Below are positions 35,866 through 44,736 of a stretch of 59,160 nt of DNA, one piece after another. Position 1 is the first letter of the stretch. Each line of letters starts with the position of its first letter. The position numbers and the translations under genes are program-made. The notes under the pieces are model-generated. The model searched no databases. It had not been told where the DNA came from and saw nothing but the letters and a program-made list of their open reading frames with translations. This DNA is from an uncultured Flavobacteriales bacterium (GTDB lineage Bacteria > Bacteroidota > Bacteroidia > Flavobacteriales_D > Sanyastnellaceae). The stretch lies in NCBI GenBank assembly GCA_905478325.1, contig CAJQIB010000032.1, positions 1 to 59,160 of the forward strand. The letters run 5' to 3'.

Positions 35866-36711
35866 TTAACCCATAAAAAGATTATCGATCAATCGAACTG
35901 ATCCCACTTGCGCGGCGATCACAGCATGACCTTCATTCCACTTTTCTTCGCCAACTTCTTCAAAGGATTCAGCATCGATGATGGCGAGATATTCCAGTTC
36001 TAAATCATCAAGACTTTCCAACGCACTGCGCTCTGCTTCCAAATCAACACTTCCCTCAACGGATTCGTTTACAGCGGCTTTCAATCGATTCAACGTACGA
36101 TTCAATTCCAGCGCGATGATCCGCTCTTTTGGATTCAATCGAACGTTTCTCGAACTCAAAGCAAGGCCATCGACATCGCGAACCAGCGGGCAACGAACGA
36201 TTTCCAATTGAGCGAATTCGCGCTTGCACAACGTTTCAATTACCGCAAGTTGCTGCAAGTCCTTTTCTCCAAAAAAAGCTTTTTCTGGATTGATAATTTG
36301 AAACAACCGTCTCACAATGGCTACGACTCCGTCAAAATGGCCTTTTCTCTTGGATCCCTCGAATGCAGCCGTCAAGGCCCCGTAATCCACGGAATTAGCG
36401 TTGGGGACGCCTTCGTACATGTCTTCTGTTTTCGGTGAAAACACCACGTCCACACCCAATGAACGCGCCAGGTCTAAATCCGCCTGCATGGCATTCGGAT
36501 ACGCTTTGAAATCGTGTTGATTGTCGAATTGAGTTGGATTCACGTAAATGCTCAACACGACTACATCCGATGCGTTTCTTGCATGACTGATCAACGTGCC
36601 GTGACCTGAATGCAAGGAGCCCATTGTCGGAACGAAACCAATTATTTCGTTTCGACCCTTGATTTCGCTCAATCTCTCTTTGAGCTCTTTCGACGTGTAG
36701 AATATCTCCAT
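35866..36711 (-). CDS. panC: Pantothenate synthetase
   Basis: Joins pantoate and beta-alanine with ATP to give pantothenate for coenzyme A. 281 residues with VPTMGSLHSGHGTLI (28-42, the HxGH ATP site), VLSIYVNPTQFD, FFGEKDLQQLAVI and LALSSRNVRLNPKE, all conserved. It is divergent from the glycogen-synthase-like gene. This pairing, with DUF4270 and glmS next, is a conserved Bacteroidota neighbourhood. Confidence 0.96.
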   Translation of the reverse strand: MEIFYTSKELKERLSEIKGRNEIIGFVPTMGSLHSGHGTLISHARNASDVVVLSIYVNPTQFDNQHDFKAYPNAMQADLDLARSLGVDVVFSPKTEDMYEGVPNANSVDYGALTAAFEGSKRKGHFDGVVAIVRRLFQIINPEKAFFGEKDLQQLAVIETLCKREFAQLEIVRCPLVRDVDGLALSSRNVRLNPKERIIALELNRTLNRLKAAVNESVEGSVDLEAERSALESLDDLELEYLAIIDAESFEEVGEEKWNEGHAVIAAQVGSVRLIDNLFMG

Positions 36712-36748
36712 AAGCGCTTCAAAATGCCTGATTTTAACAGGGTTTTAC

Positions 36749-36779
36749 TTGATTTATACCTCAAAAAAACGTATCTTCG
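36749..36779 (+). promoter_or_regulatory. Promoter of the glycogen-synthase-like gene
   Basis: TTG (36749-36751) and TATCTTCG (36772-36779) are spaced by 20 bases, as in Bacteroidota promoters, with a C in the third box position. The predicted leader is about 28 bases. Confidence 0.55.
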
Positions 36780-36812
36780 TTATTCCTCCTTTTCAACTTT
36801 AACCTGGCCGAT

Positions 36813-37643
36813 ATGAGCAAAGCTCGGATTCTCTACATTTCGCAACACATTGTTCCTTTCCTGCCAGCGACTCAAATGAGTTCAGTAAGTAGGAATCTAC
36901 CACAAGGGGTTCATGAAAAAGGAAGGGAAATCCGTGTCTTCACTCCGCGATTTGGAAAGATAAATGAGCGTCGGCATCAGTTGCACGAAGTTATCCGATT
37001 ATCTGGGATGAACCTCATGGTAGACGATACCGATCACCCTTTGGTGATTAAGGTCGCGTCCATCCCGACAGCTCGAATGCAAGTATACTTCATCGACAAC
37101 GATGAATACTTCAAGCGCAAAGCTGTATTGCATGATGGAGATGATAAGATGTTTCCAGACAATGACGAACGTGCTTTGTTCTTTGTTCGCGGTGTTTTGG
37201 AGACTGTGAAGAAATTGGGTTGGGCTCCAGATATCATCCATTGCAATGGCTGGATGACCAATGTTGTTCCTGTTTACCTCAAGCAGCTTTTCGGTCAAGA
37301 TCCTTATTTTGCCCAAAGCAAGGTTGTTTGTAGCATTTATGACGAAGGTTTCGAAGGCTCATTGAACAAGCGCATGGCTGAAAAAATGGTCAAGGACGGG
37401 ATCTCTGCAGAGACTGTTGAAGGCATGCAAGATCCTACGTTTGACGCCCTGAATCATTTGGCAATACAACACGCTGACGGGTTAATTGTTGGGTCCGAGG
37501 ATCTCAGCGATGAACTGCAAGACGCTATCAAGAGTGCCGGTGTTCCAACGCTTTCTTACCACGGTGAGGAGGGGTATGTTGGAGAAATAAACAATTATTA
37601 CGATACGATTCTTGAGGGAAAGGCTGAGACTGTCCCGGAATAA
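36813..37643 (+). CDS. Short glycogen/starch synthase-like protein (GT5 N-terminal domain only)
   Basis: 276 residues related to the N-terminal half of family 5 glycosyltransferases; true glycogen synthases have about 480. It starts ILYISQHIVPFLPAT and continues INERRHQLHEVIRLSGMN, VYFIDNDEYFKRKAV, FPDNDERALFF and DIIHCNGWM. The KxGGL ADP-glucose motif is absent, and the C-terminal nucleotide domain is missing altogether. The short form beside panC is conserved across Flavobacteriales, so it is not a broken gene here. A regulatory or binding role seems likelier than synthesis. The DUF4270 gene follows after 14 bases. Confidence 0.8.
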   Translation: MSKARILYISQHIVPFLPATQMSSVSRNLPQGVHEKGREIRVFTPRFGKINERRHQLHEVIRLSGMNLMVDDTDHPLVIKVASIPTARMQVYFIDNDEYFKRKAVLHDGDDKMFPDNDERALFFVRGVLETVKKLGWAPDIIHCNGWMTNVVPVYLKQLFGQDPYFAQSKVVCSIYDEGFEGSLNKRMAEKMVKDGISAETVEGMQDPTFDALNHLAIQHADGLIVGSEDLSDELQDAIKSAGVPTLSYHGEEGYVGEINNYYDTILEGKAETVPE

Positions 37644-37657
37644 CGGAACTTCGCACC

Positions 37658-38983
37658 ATGTTGAAGTTACGTGCTGGTTTTCTCGCGACAGTCATGGCAT
37701 GCCTATTGGGATTCGCCACCCTATCCAGTTGCAATCGACCTGAAACAGAGGTTGGATTGGACTATGCACAGGATGATTTACTTGGATTAAGTCAAACTGA
37801 CACCCTCACATTGCGCTGCAGAACAGTGCGAGAGGATAGCTTACAGTCCAACAGTTTAAGCACCGCCGTGCTTGGACGCATGTATCACCCCGATTTCGGG
37901 TGGCACACCGCCGGGTTCGTAACCCAGTTCAGATTAAGTGCTCCAGACATCGACTTCGGTTCCAACCCTCAAGTGGACAGCGTCTACTTATCCTTGCGCT
38001 ATACAGGGGATTCATACGGACAGCTCTCTCCGCAGCACATCAACGTTTATCAGCTCGAGGATTCCTTGCAGTTTGATTCGACGTACTATTCGAATCATGT
38101 ATTCGCACACTCCATTGAAAACCTCGCAGATCCAGAATTTCAGCCCATTCCGCTGAATCAAAATCAAACGTTGTACTTCGCAAATGATACTGTGAATCCA
38201 GAGGTTCGTGTTTATTTAAACGATGCCTTTGGACAACACATTCTTGAGGCCGGAACAGACGTCTATGATTCAAATGAAGCCTGGAATTCTTTTTTCCATG
38301 GCTTGCACATTGCACCGGACCCTTTCATGGGGGGTGAAGGGGCTGTTGGTATCGATATGATCAGTGGATTGAGCTACATGCGGATGCACTACCACAATGA
38401 TGCTGACACAGCATATTATGATTACATCATCAACCCTTTAAGTGCACGGTCTAACCTGTTCACTCACGAATGGCAAGGTCCATTTCAAGGACTCTCTGAA
38501 TCCTTCATTGATGAGGTAGAAGCTCCCCTTCTTGGTGTTTTCTCAGGAGCAGGATTGAAGACACAAATCACGCTACCTCATCTTGCGGAGTGGAAACAGG
38601 TCATCGGAGAAAACAGTGCCATCCATAAAGCTGAGCTCTGGCTACCGGTGGATCCAAGTCACAACGACGCGCGCTACCCCATTCCCAATCAACTCTTCAT
38701 TCTAACGGAAAACGCTTTGGGAGAAGTCATCTCTACACCCGACCAAAGTTCAATTGGGTTGAACATCAATGGGGATTACGATGCGGGAGAGCAGGCTTAT
38801 CGCTTCAATATTTCCCAAACGATGCAGCGTATGCTCAATGGCGAGTTGGATAGTGACCTCTTGCATGTTGTCGCATCTCGCGCAGGCATCTCACTTCAAG
38901 GGGTTGCGATCAATGGTCCCTCAGTAGCATCAGGAGACTCCATCCCACGACATGCCCGATTGGTTGTCACTTGGAGTGATTGA
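37658..38983 (+). CDS. DUF4270 lipoprotein
   Basis: 441 residues. Lipoprotein signal (FLATVMACLLGFATLSSCNR). The N-terminal mature part EVGLDYAQDDLLGLSQTDT and the block LGRMYHPDFGWHTAGFVTQF identify DUF4270, a Bacteroidota envelope family of unknown role with mainly beta structure. GAACTTCG four bases before the ATG resembles the promoter box with one mismatch, though the gene is probably also cotranscribed from 36780. glmS follows 25 bases later. Confidence 0.85.
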   Translation: MLKLRAGFLATVMACLLGFATLSSCNRPETEVGLDYAQDDLLGLSQTDTLTLRCRTVREDSLQSNSLSTAVLGRMYHPDFGWHTAGFVTQFRLSAPDIDFGSNPQVDSVYLSLRYTGDSYGQLSPQHINVYQLEDSLQFDSTYYSNHVFAHSIENLADPEFQPIPLNQNQTLYFANDTVNPEVRVYLNDAFGQHILEAGTDVYDSNEAWNSFFHGLHIAPDPFMGGEGAVGIDMISGLSYMRMHYHNDADTAYYDYIINPLSARSNLFTHEWQGPFQGLSESFIDEVEAPLLGVFSGAGLKTQITLPHLAEWKQVIGENSAIHKAELWLPVDPSHNDARYPIPNQLFILTENALGEVISTPDQSSIGLNINGDYDAGEQAYRFNISQTMQRMLNGELDSDLLHVVASRAGISLQGVAINGPSVASGDSIPRHARLVVTWSD

Positions 38984-39008
38984 TACAACACGTTAAAACG
39001 GCAAAACT

Positions 39009-40859
39009 ATGTGCGGAATTGTTGGTTACATCGGTGAAAAGGATGCCTTTCCCATTTTAATAAAAGGACTACAACGTCTTGAATACCGCGGGTATGACAG
39101 CGCTGGAATTGCGCTGTTGGATGGTGACGGTAAGTTGAATTTAGGGAAAAAGAGAGGGAAGGTCTCGGACTTGCTGGAACACATTGGCTCGGATCATGCC
39201 TTGCACGGTTACGCTGGAATTGGTCACACACGTTGGGCCACTCACGGACCGCCCAACGACATCAATGCCCACCCCCACCAAGCACGATCAGGAAGTTTGG
39301 CTTTGATCCACAATGGTATCATTGAGAATTACCAGACCATTCGAAAAAGCTTGGAAGCCAATGGCCACACCTTCATCAGCGATACTGATACCGAGGTATT
39401 GGTTCACTTGATTGAGGAGGTTCAAAAGCGTTCAAATTCGACCATTTGCGAGGCCGTTCAAATTGCCTTGAAAGAGGTGGAGGGTGCGTATGCCATTGTC
39501 GTCATCGATGAGAACGAACCCGAGGTGTTGATTGCTGCACGAAAATCCAGCCCATTGGTGATCGGCGTGGGAGAAGAAGGTGAGCACTTCGTTGGATCAG
39601 ATGCTACCCCCATCATTGAGTACACGAACAACGTAATCTATTTGGATGACGAAGAAGTCGCCGTGATGCATCGGTCAATGGGGTTGACCATTCGCAACTT
39701 ACACAACGTGGTAATCTCTCCAGAAATCCACGAATTGGAGCTGCAAATCGAAGAGTTGGAAAAAGGTGGCTACGAGCATTTCATGCTCAAGGAAATCTTC
39801 GAACAACCACGGTCCATTTTCGATTCCATTCGGGGAAGAATGAGCCTCCAGCGCGGCGAAATTCGCATGTCCGGCATCGACGATCACTGGAACAGATGGG
39901 CAAAGGCTGAGCGGATCATCATCATCGCCTGCGGCACAAGCTGGCACGCAGGTCTCGTGGCGGAATATCTCTTTGAGGATCTCGCTCGCATTCCTGTTGA
40001 AGTTGAATATGCTTCTGAATTTCGGTATCGAAATCCTGTCATACGCCCCACGGATGTCGTCATTGCCATTTCCCAATCTGGTGAGACCGCGGACACGCTT
40101 GCCGCCATTCAATTGGCTAAGTCCAGCGGAGCTCATGTCTTTGGCTTGTGCAACGTGGTCGGATCGAGCATCGCTCGCGAAACGGATAGCGGTGCGTACA
40201 CCCATGCCGGTCCTGAAATTGGCGTAGCGTCTACCAAGGCCTTCACCGCACAAGTCGCCGTTCTGACTTTGATGGCCATGTTGGTTGGAAAACGGAACGG
40301 GAATCTCTCAGCCAAACACTTCAGTCGACTGCTTGTCGAAATCAATTCCATTCCTGAGAAGGTGGAGACTTTACTGAAACAGGATGGGGAAATTCAAAAA
40401 ATCGCACGGGCTTTTAAGGATTCTACCAACGCCCTTTATTTGGGCCGTGGATACAACTTCCCGGTTGCTCTTGAAGGTGCCTTGAAATTGAAAGAGATCA
40501 GCTACATCCATGCCGAAGGATATCCATCAGCAGAAATGAAGCACGGTCCGATTGCTTTGATCGATGAGCACATGCCTGTTTTCTTCATCGCTACTCTCGA
40601 TGACGTTTACGACAAAGTGGTTTCAAACATTCAAGAAGTCAAGGCCCGTGGCGGCCGGTTGGTCGCGCTCGTTTCCAAGGGCAATTCAGACTTGAAAGAG
40701 CTCGCAGAGTTTGTGATACCCATCCCGAAATGCGATCAAGCCCTGGCCCCATTGTTGACGACCATTCCATTGCAATTGCTGAGTTACCACATCGCGGTAT
40801 TGCGTGACTGCCACGTCGATCAACCCCGGAACTTAGCCAAGAGCGTTACGGTGGAGTAG
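39009..40859 (+). CDS. glmS: Glutamine--fructose-6-phosphate aminotransferase (isomerizing)
   Basis: First step of UDP-N-acetylglucosamine synthesis for peptidoglycan and lipid A. 616 residues: N-terminal class II glutaminase with Cys1 exposed (MCGIVGYIGEKDA), GHTRWATHGPPNDINAHPH, and two SIS domains (IACGTSWHAGLVAEYLFED; SQSGETADTLAAI; LGRGYNFPVALEGALKLKEI). The C-terminus PRNLAKSVTVE is the standard active-site lid. No glmS riboswitch is apparent in the 25-base gap before it. It is cotranscribed with the DUF4270 gene. Confidence 0.97.
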   Translation: MCGIVGYIGEKDAFPILIKGLQRLEYRGYDSAGIALLDGDGKLNLGKKRGKVSDLLEHIGSDHALHGYAGIGHTRWATHGPPNDINAHPHQARSGSLALIHNGIIENYQTIRKSLEANGHTFISDTDTEVLVHLIEEVQKRSNSTICEAVQIALKEVEGAYAIVVIDENEPEVLIAARKSSPLVIGVGEEGEHFVGSDATPIIEYTNNVIYLDDEEVAVMHRSMGLTIRNLHNVVISPEIHELELQIEELEKGGYEHFMLKEIFEQPRSIFDSIRGRMSLQRGEIRMSGIDDHWNRWAKAERIIIIACGTSWHAGLVAEYLFEDLARIPVEVEYASEFRYRNPVIRPTDVVIAISQSGETADTLAAIQLAKSSGAHVFGLCNVVGSSIARETDSGAYTHAGPEIGVASTKAFTAQVAVLTLMAMLVGKRNGNLSAKHFSRLLVEINSIPEKVETLLKQDGEIQKIARAFKDSTNALYLGRGYNFPVALEGALKLKEISYIHAEGYPSAEMKHGPIALIDEHMPVFFIATLDDVYDKVVSNIQEVKARGGRLVALVSKGNSDLKELAEFVIPIPKCDQALAPLLTTIPLQLLSYHIAVLRDCHVDQPRNLAKSVTVE

Positions 40860-40925
40860 AATACCGGTTTAGCGATTCGTTCCGCAATGTCTTTCACCCG
40901 ATATTGATCATCAAATCGCACGTTC

Positions 40926-41300
40926 ATGAGCTACATCGAAAAAACATTGACCACCGGCGAAGAGGTTGTCTCCATCTTTTCCATCCATAAGCTCTTCTAT
41001 GTGATTCCTGCTCTGACATCACTGATTCTGATCGGAATTCCTGCCTTTTTCAAACTCATATTCACAGAATATGGCCTCACCAATAAACGCGTGATTGTAA
41101 AAACTGGTGTCATTGGCCGAAGCACAGAAGAGTTGAATCTCACTAAAGTGGAAACAGTGGAGCTTCGCCAAACCATTCTTGGGCGCATCTTTGGGTTTGG
41201 TGATGTTGTGCTCAGCGGGACTGGAAACAGTACGCTTGTTTTCAAAAACGCTTCCAATCCGATTGCGGTCAAAAAGGCCATCGACAACCAATTGATCTGA
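40926..41300 (+). CDS. Bacterial PH domain (bPH2) membrane protein
   Basis: 124 residues. It begins YIEKTLTTGEEVVSIFSIHK. A hydrophobic hairpin follows (LFYVIPALTSLILIGIPAFF). The bPH2 (DUF304) domain then starts at YGLTNKRVIVKTGVIGRSTE and runs through LNLTKVETVELRQTILGRIF and GDVVLSGTG. Membrane-associated, function unknown. It lies 66 bases after glmS and convergent with the decarboxylase gene, with a six-base gap. Confidence 0.85.
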   Translation: MSYIEKTLTTGEEVVSIFSIHKLFYVIPALTSLILIGIPAFFKLIFTEYGLTNKRVIVKTGVIGRSTEELNLTKVETVELRQTILGRIFGFGDVVLSGTGNSTLVFKNASNPIAVKKAIDNQLI

Positions 41301-41306
41301 CTGCTT

Positions 41307-42758
41307 TCAAGATTTGGTGAGATTGCGTCCAATCTCTTCCAACCCTTCCAACAATCCCTTCATGTCCTCATCGTTGGTCAAGGGGTTTTGAAATGTGCAC
41401 CGGAGCCATGTTTGTCTCCCAAAAACAGTCTTCACCAAGTAATAGGGCCCTTGATCAATCATCTGCCGGCGCAGTGCGTCGTTGTCAAAATCCATTGATC
41501 GAAAGCAGACAATGTTGGAGTGGGGGTGACTGAAGAGTTCCCATCTCGGCCGTTGATCCACTTTCAAAGCAAAGGATTGCGCGTTCTCGATGAGCCGATC
41601 AACCAGGCTCTCCCACAGATTCGGTCCGTGGTTTTCCCAAATGCCATAGACCGCTGCACTGAGCATGCGCTTGGTGCATTCAAACGTGCGCTTGCTGAAA
41701 TTCCACCACTCTTCCTCCTGGGATTCGTAGAGGTAATTCGCTTCGTGAGAAAACGCCGCATATCCGTCTTGTCCATTGCGGTAAAACAGCCCGGTACACA
41801 AGGCTGGAACTCCCAACATCTTGTGGAAGTCCATGGCAATGGAATCAGCGCGTTCCATGCCCTTCAAAACCGTACGATGCTTTTTCGAGAAAATCTGGGC
41901 TGCGCCGTGGGCGCCGTCCACATGAAACCACATGTCATGCTGTGCAGCAAAATCAGCCATCATCTCCAAATCATCAAACGATCCGGTCGACGTCGTACAC
42001 GCGCTTCCCACGATGGCCAATACTTCAAACCCCCAATTTTTGGCTTCTTCATATGACTCCAACAGGGCCTTCCCGTCCATCTGATGCTGTTCATTCGTGG
42101 CCACTTTAAAGATGCCCCCATCTCCCCAGCCCATGACCTGAGCCGCACGCGCCACGCAATAGTGTGCCTGATCGCTGACCAAAAGCGCACAGGGCTTGCT
42201 TGTGCCATCTCGCCAGGCGTTGCCAGGATAACGCCGCTGTCGCGCCGCTAGAAGCGCCGTTAAATTAGCCAAGGTGCCGCCATGACATAGCACGCCATTG
42301 GCCTCTGGACCAAGCCCCATGAACTCAGCAATGGATCGCATCACCGCCTCCTCCATTGGGGACGATGCTGGACCCATTTCATCGATGGCCATGCCGTTAT
42401 TCAAAAGTGAGGTGGTGGCCTGCAACCAAGCGAGCTCAGGAAACGGCACTGCCACTTGGTGTCCTGCGTAGCGAGGATCATGCAATTTATTCGATCGATC
42501 CACCATCCTTTCGATCAGGTCCTTTCGAATGAGACCCGTGTCAGAAACGTCCTTCGGTCCTTCCAGTTCCAATTGCCACTGAGCCAATCGCTCTTCTGGC
42601 GACCCCTGTGGCAAGACGCGGTCAAACTCACGGGACCAAGCCGCTTCTAGGTATTGAGCCAATTGTTTCTGAACAGATTCACCGCTTTGTTCGAAGTCTT
42701 TGAGGCGATAATGATTGGCCCAATGAGAACGATCCGACAACTTAGAAAACTCTTCCAT
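41307..42758 (-). CDS. PLP-dependent amino-acid decarboxylase (group II)
   Basis: 483 residues from ATG 42758; an upstream frame has no homologous sequence. Group II decarboxylase landmarks are HDPRYAGHQVAVP near 80, GVLCHGGTLANLTALLAAR, WFHVDGAHGAAQIF, and the Schiff-base lysine in SIAMDFHKMLGVPA near residue 310. Relatives act on aspartate, glutamate, diaminobutyrate or aromatic amino acids; the sequence does not tell which. A single-gene unit, divergent from the barrel protein gene. Confidence 0.87.
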   Translation of the reverse strand: MEEFSKLSDRSHWANHYRLKDFEQSGESVQKQLAQYLEAAWSREFDRVLPQGSPEERLAQWQLELEGPKDVSDTGLIRKDLIERMVDRSNKLHDPRYAGHQVAVPFPELAWLQATTSLLNNGMAIDEMGPASSPMEEAVMRSIAEFMGLGPEANGVLCHGGTLANLTALLAARQRRYPGNAWRDGTSKPCALLVSDQAHYCVARAAQVMGWGDGGIFKVATNEQHQMDGKALLESYEEAKNWGFEVLAIVGSACTTSTGSFDDLEMMADFAAQHDMWFHVDGAHGAAQIFSKKHRTVLKGMERADSIAMDFHKMLGVPALCTGLFYRNGQDGYAAFSHEANYLYESQEEEWWNFSKRTFECTKRMLSAAVYGIWENHGPNLWESLVDRLIENAQSFALKVDQRPRWELFSHPHSNIVCFRSMDFDNDALRRQMIDQGPYYLVKTVFGRQTWLRCTFQNPLTNDEDMKGLLEGLEEIGRNLTKS

Positions 42759-42841
42759 GAGTGAAAGTTCGCAGGTATAAGGCGGAATTCGGTGTTTTTT
42801 CCGTTTCTTGCATTCGAAATTTAGAAACACAACACACTATC

Positions 42842-43708
42842 ATGAAAAAACTCATGTTCACACTTGCGCTTTCAGCGCTGGTAACAATGGGCACTCAGGC
42901 CCAAAAGCAGATGGGAGATGAGCACAACATCGAGGTGAGCTTCACCCCGTTCTCAGGCAGCCCTATTGACGGATCGACTATCAAGTATCGAAACTTCTTG
43001 GAAGACAACCGCGCGATCCGTTTGTCTTTGTCCATTTCTAACTCCAATGATTTACACGCATACGCTCAGGATGGAGAGTTAGACGCAGCAGATCCTGTGA
43101 GCCCACAATTGAACATCACAACCAAGACTTCCTCTTTTGGCATCTATCCTGGTTATGAGCTTCACTTTGACGGTACAGACAACTTGTCTCCATACTTCGC
43201 TTTTGAAGTGCCCATCGTTTTGGGCAAGCGCACTGACACAAAGGATTTCTGGTCAGCAGGTGAAATCGACGATATAGGTGAGCCTGAAGATTTTATCATT
43301 TGGGAGTTGCAAAACGAGCAGGGCACTAGGTATCTTGGTTTGAACCTTTTGTTCGGAGCGGACTACTACTTCTCTGACGCGATCTATCTTGGTTTTGAGG
43401 CTGGCATTGGTTTTGGAAAAACAACCTTCGGAAATCACAGCATCACAACAAACAACTTGACTGCTTTCAACATGGAGTTCAACAATGCGACCTTCACTGA
43501 AGACGCAGGCGCAGAACTCATGGGTGAGTTCGTTGGTGAATTGCCTTTTAGCGCCCTTGGAGAGAACGAACTTGACATTTATTCCGAATACTTCGAGAAC
43601 GCCGAGGATGGCGTCGATCCATACTACTCGGGGCCGAATCACATCTCCAACACCACATTGGGCAACATGTTCCAAGGTGCGTTGCGTGTTGGTTTCTTGT
43701 TTGACTAA
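42842..43708 (+). CDS. Outer-membrane beta-barrel protein
   Basis: 288 residues from ATG 42842 (MKKLMFTLALSALVTMGTQA signal peptide). The mature part has alternating strand patterns (NIEVSFTPFSGSPIDGSTIK, NRAIRLSLSISNSND, SSFGIYPGYELHFD, YLGLNLLFGADYYFSDAIYL) and ends ALRVGFLFD, with a C-terminal strand usual for small barrels. Probably a structural or binding outer-membrane protein. A strong terminator follows. Confidence 0.75.
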   Translation: MKKLMFTLALSALVTMGTQAQKQMGDEHNIEVSFTPFSGSPIDGSTIKYRNFLEDNRAIRLSLSISNSNDLHAYAQDGELDAADPVSPQLNITTKTSSFGIYPGYELHFDGTDNLSPYFAFEVPIVLGKRTDTKDFWSAGEIDDIGEPEDFIIWELQNEQGTRYLGLNLLFGADYYFSDAIYLGFEAGIGFGKTTFGNHSITTNNLTAFNMEFNNATFTEDAGAELMGEFVGELPFSALGENELDIYSEYFENAEDGVDPYYSGPNHISNTTLGNMFQGALRVGFLFD

Positions 43709-43726
43709 ACGATTTGCACGTATTTT

Positions 43727-43758
43727 AAAGGCGACTCCTATGGGGTCGCCTTTTTTTT
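43727..43758 (+). terminator. Intrinsic terminator after the beta-barrel gene
   Basis: GGCGAC pairs with GTCGCC (43730-43750) around a nine-base loop, flanked by an A run and followed by eight T. Confidence 0.9.
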
Positions 43759-43774
43759 GCTCCAATAAATTCGC

Positions 43775-44533
43775 ATGCAACTATCCATTCATTTCGAGGG
43801 CGTTGACTTCACTTCAACTGGCGATGCGCCCGTCGATCTCAGTTTAGCTTTTCAAGAAGCCGGAGGCCCCAGTGCTTGGTACGTTGAGCCCATGCAGGTT
43901 GAGCCTGTCCGAGCAAATGGGTTTCTTGGCTCAGTCGCAGAAGGTGGTGATGTCAATTTTCGGGATGTGACGTTCAATCCACACGGAAATGGCACCCATA
44001 CCGAGTGTGTCGGGCACATTTCTGAGGCAGCTCACTCTGTGAACAGAATCTCGATTCCCCCTCTGATGCCGTGCTTGGTCGTGTCCATACAGCCAGAGTT
44101 CAAAAATAAAGACCACGTCATCACGGCCAAGGCGCTAGAATTGGCTTCAGGCAGCTATTGGGGTGACCAGGCCATACCGCCAGCCCTTGTTCTTAGAACG
44201 CTCCCTAATAGCCCTGAAAAGCGCTCTAAAAACTGGTCCAACACCAATGCTCCCTACCTAGAAGCTCCGGCGGCTCAATGGTTGGTTGATCGTGGAGTCG
44301 AACATTTGCTATTGGACTTGCCCTCTGTTGATCGTGAGCAAGATGGCGGTGCCCTCGCTGCACATCATATTTTTTGGCAATGGGCCGCAAGTCCGAGAGA
44401 GCAGGCCACCATTACCGAATTCATCTTCGTTCCAGATACATTGAAGGATGGATTGCACTTGTTGAATTTACAAACGGCTCCATTCGAATTGGATGCTACA
44501 CCGAGTCGGCCGGTGATCATCCCCTGTTCTTAA
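43775..44533 (+). CDS. Cyclase family protein (kynurenine-formamidase-like)
   Basis: 252 residues. The metal site is FNPHGNGTHTECVGHI near residues 69-84, a variant of HxGTHxDxPxH with Glu and Val at the D and P positions; all three His remain. AHHIFWQWA near 194 holds the other conserved His. The family hydrolyses amide or ester bonds, for example N-formylkynurenine. No neighbouring kynurenine gene supports that substrate. TAAATTCG one base before the ATG is probably too close to act as its promoter box. Confidence 0.82.
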   Translation: MQLSIHFEGVDFTSTGDAPVDLSLAFQEAGGPSAWYVEPMQVEPVRANGFLGSVAEGGDVNFRDVTFNPHGNGTHTECVGHISEAAHSVNRISIPPLMPCLVVSIQPEFKNKDHVITAKALELASGSYWGDQAIPPALVLRTLPNSPEKRSKNWSNTNAPYLEAPAAQWLVDRGVEHLLLDLPSVDREQDGGALAAHHIFWQWAASPREQATITEFIFVPDTLKDGLHLLNLQTAPFELDATPSRPVIIPCS

Positions 44534-44736
44534 GTTATCGGTTGTTACAACGATCAATTTCGATTGCGACGAATGAAACGTTGGGCCAATTCGCGTTGTT
44601 CAATGTCCAAAAGCCAATTGGATCATTAAATCGAGCTGGCACCGACCCCTCCGCCTTGCAATGCACATTCTTGCAACAAATCGAAATGCACTTGACGCTA
44701 TTCCGGCCATGCTTCGGACCCCCGATTTTAAAAAAC

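Noticed and set aside
38984-39008. glmS ribozyme/riboswitch before glmS
   Set aside because: The gap is 25 bases, far too short, and the upstream sequence is DUF4270 coding sequence.
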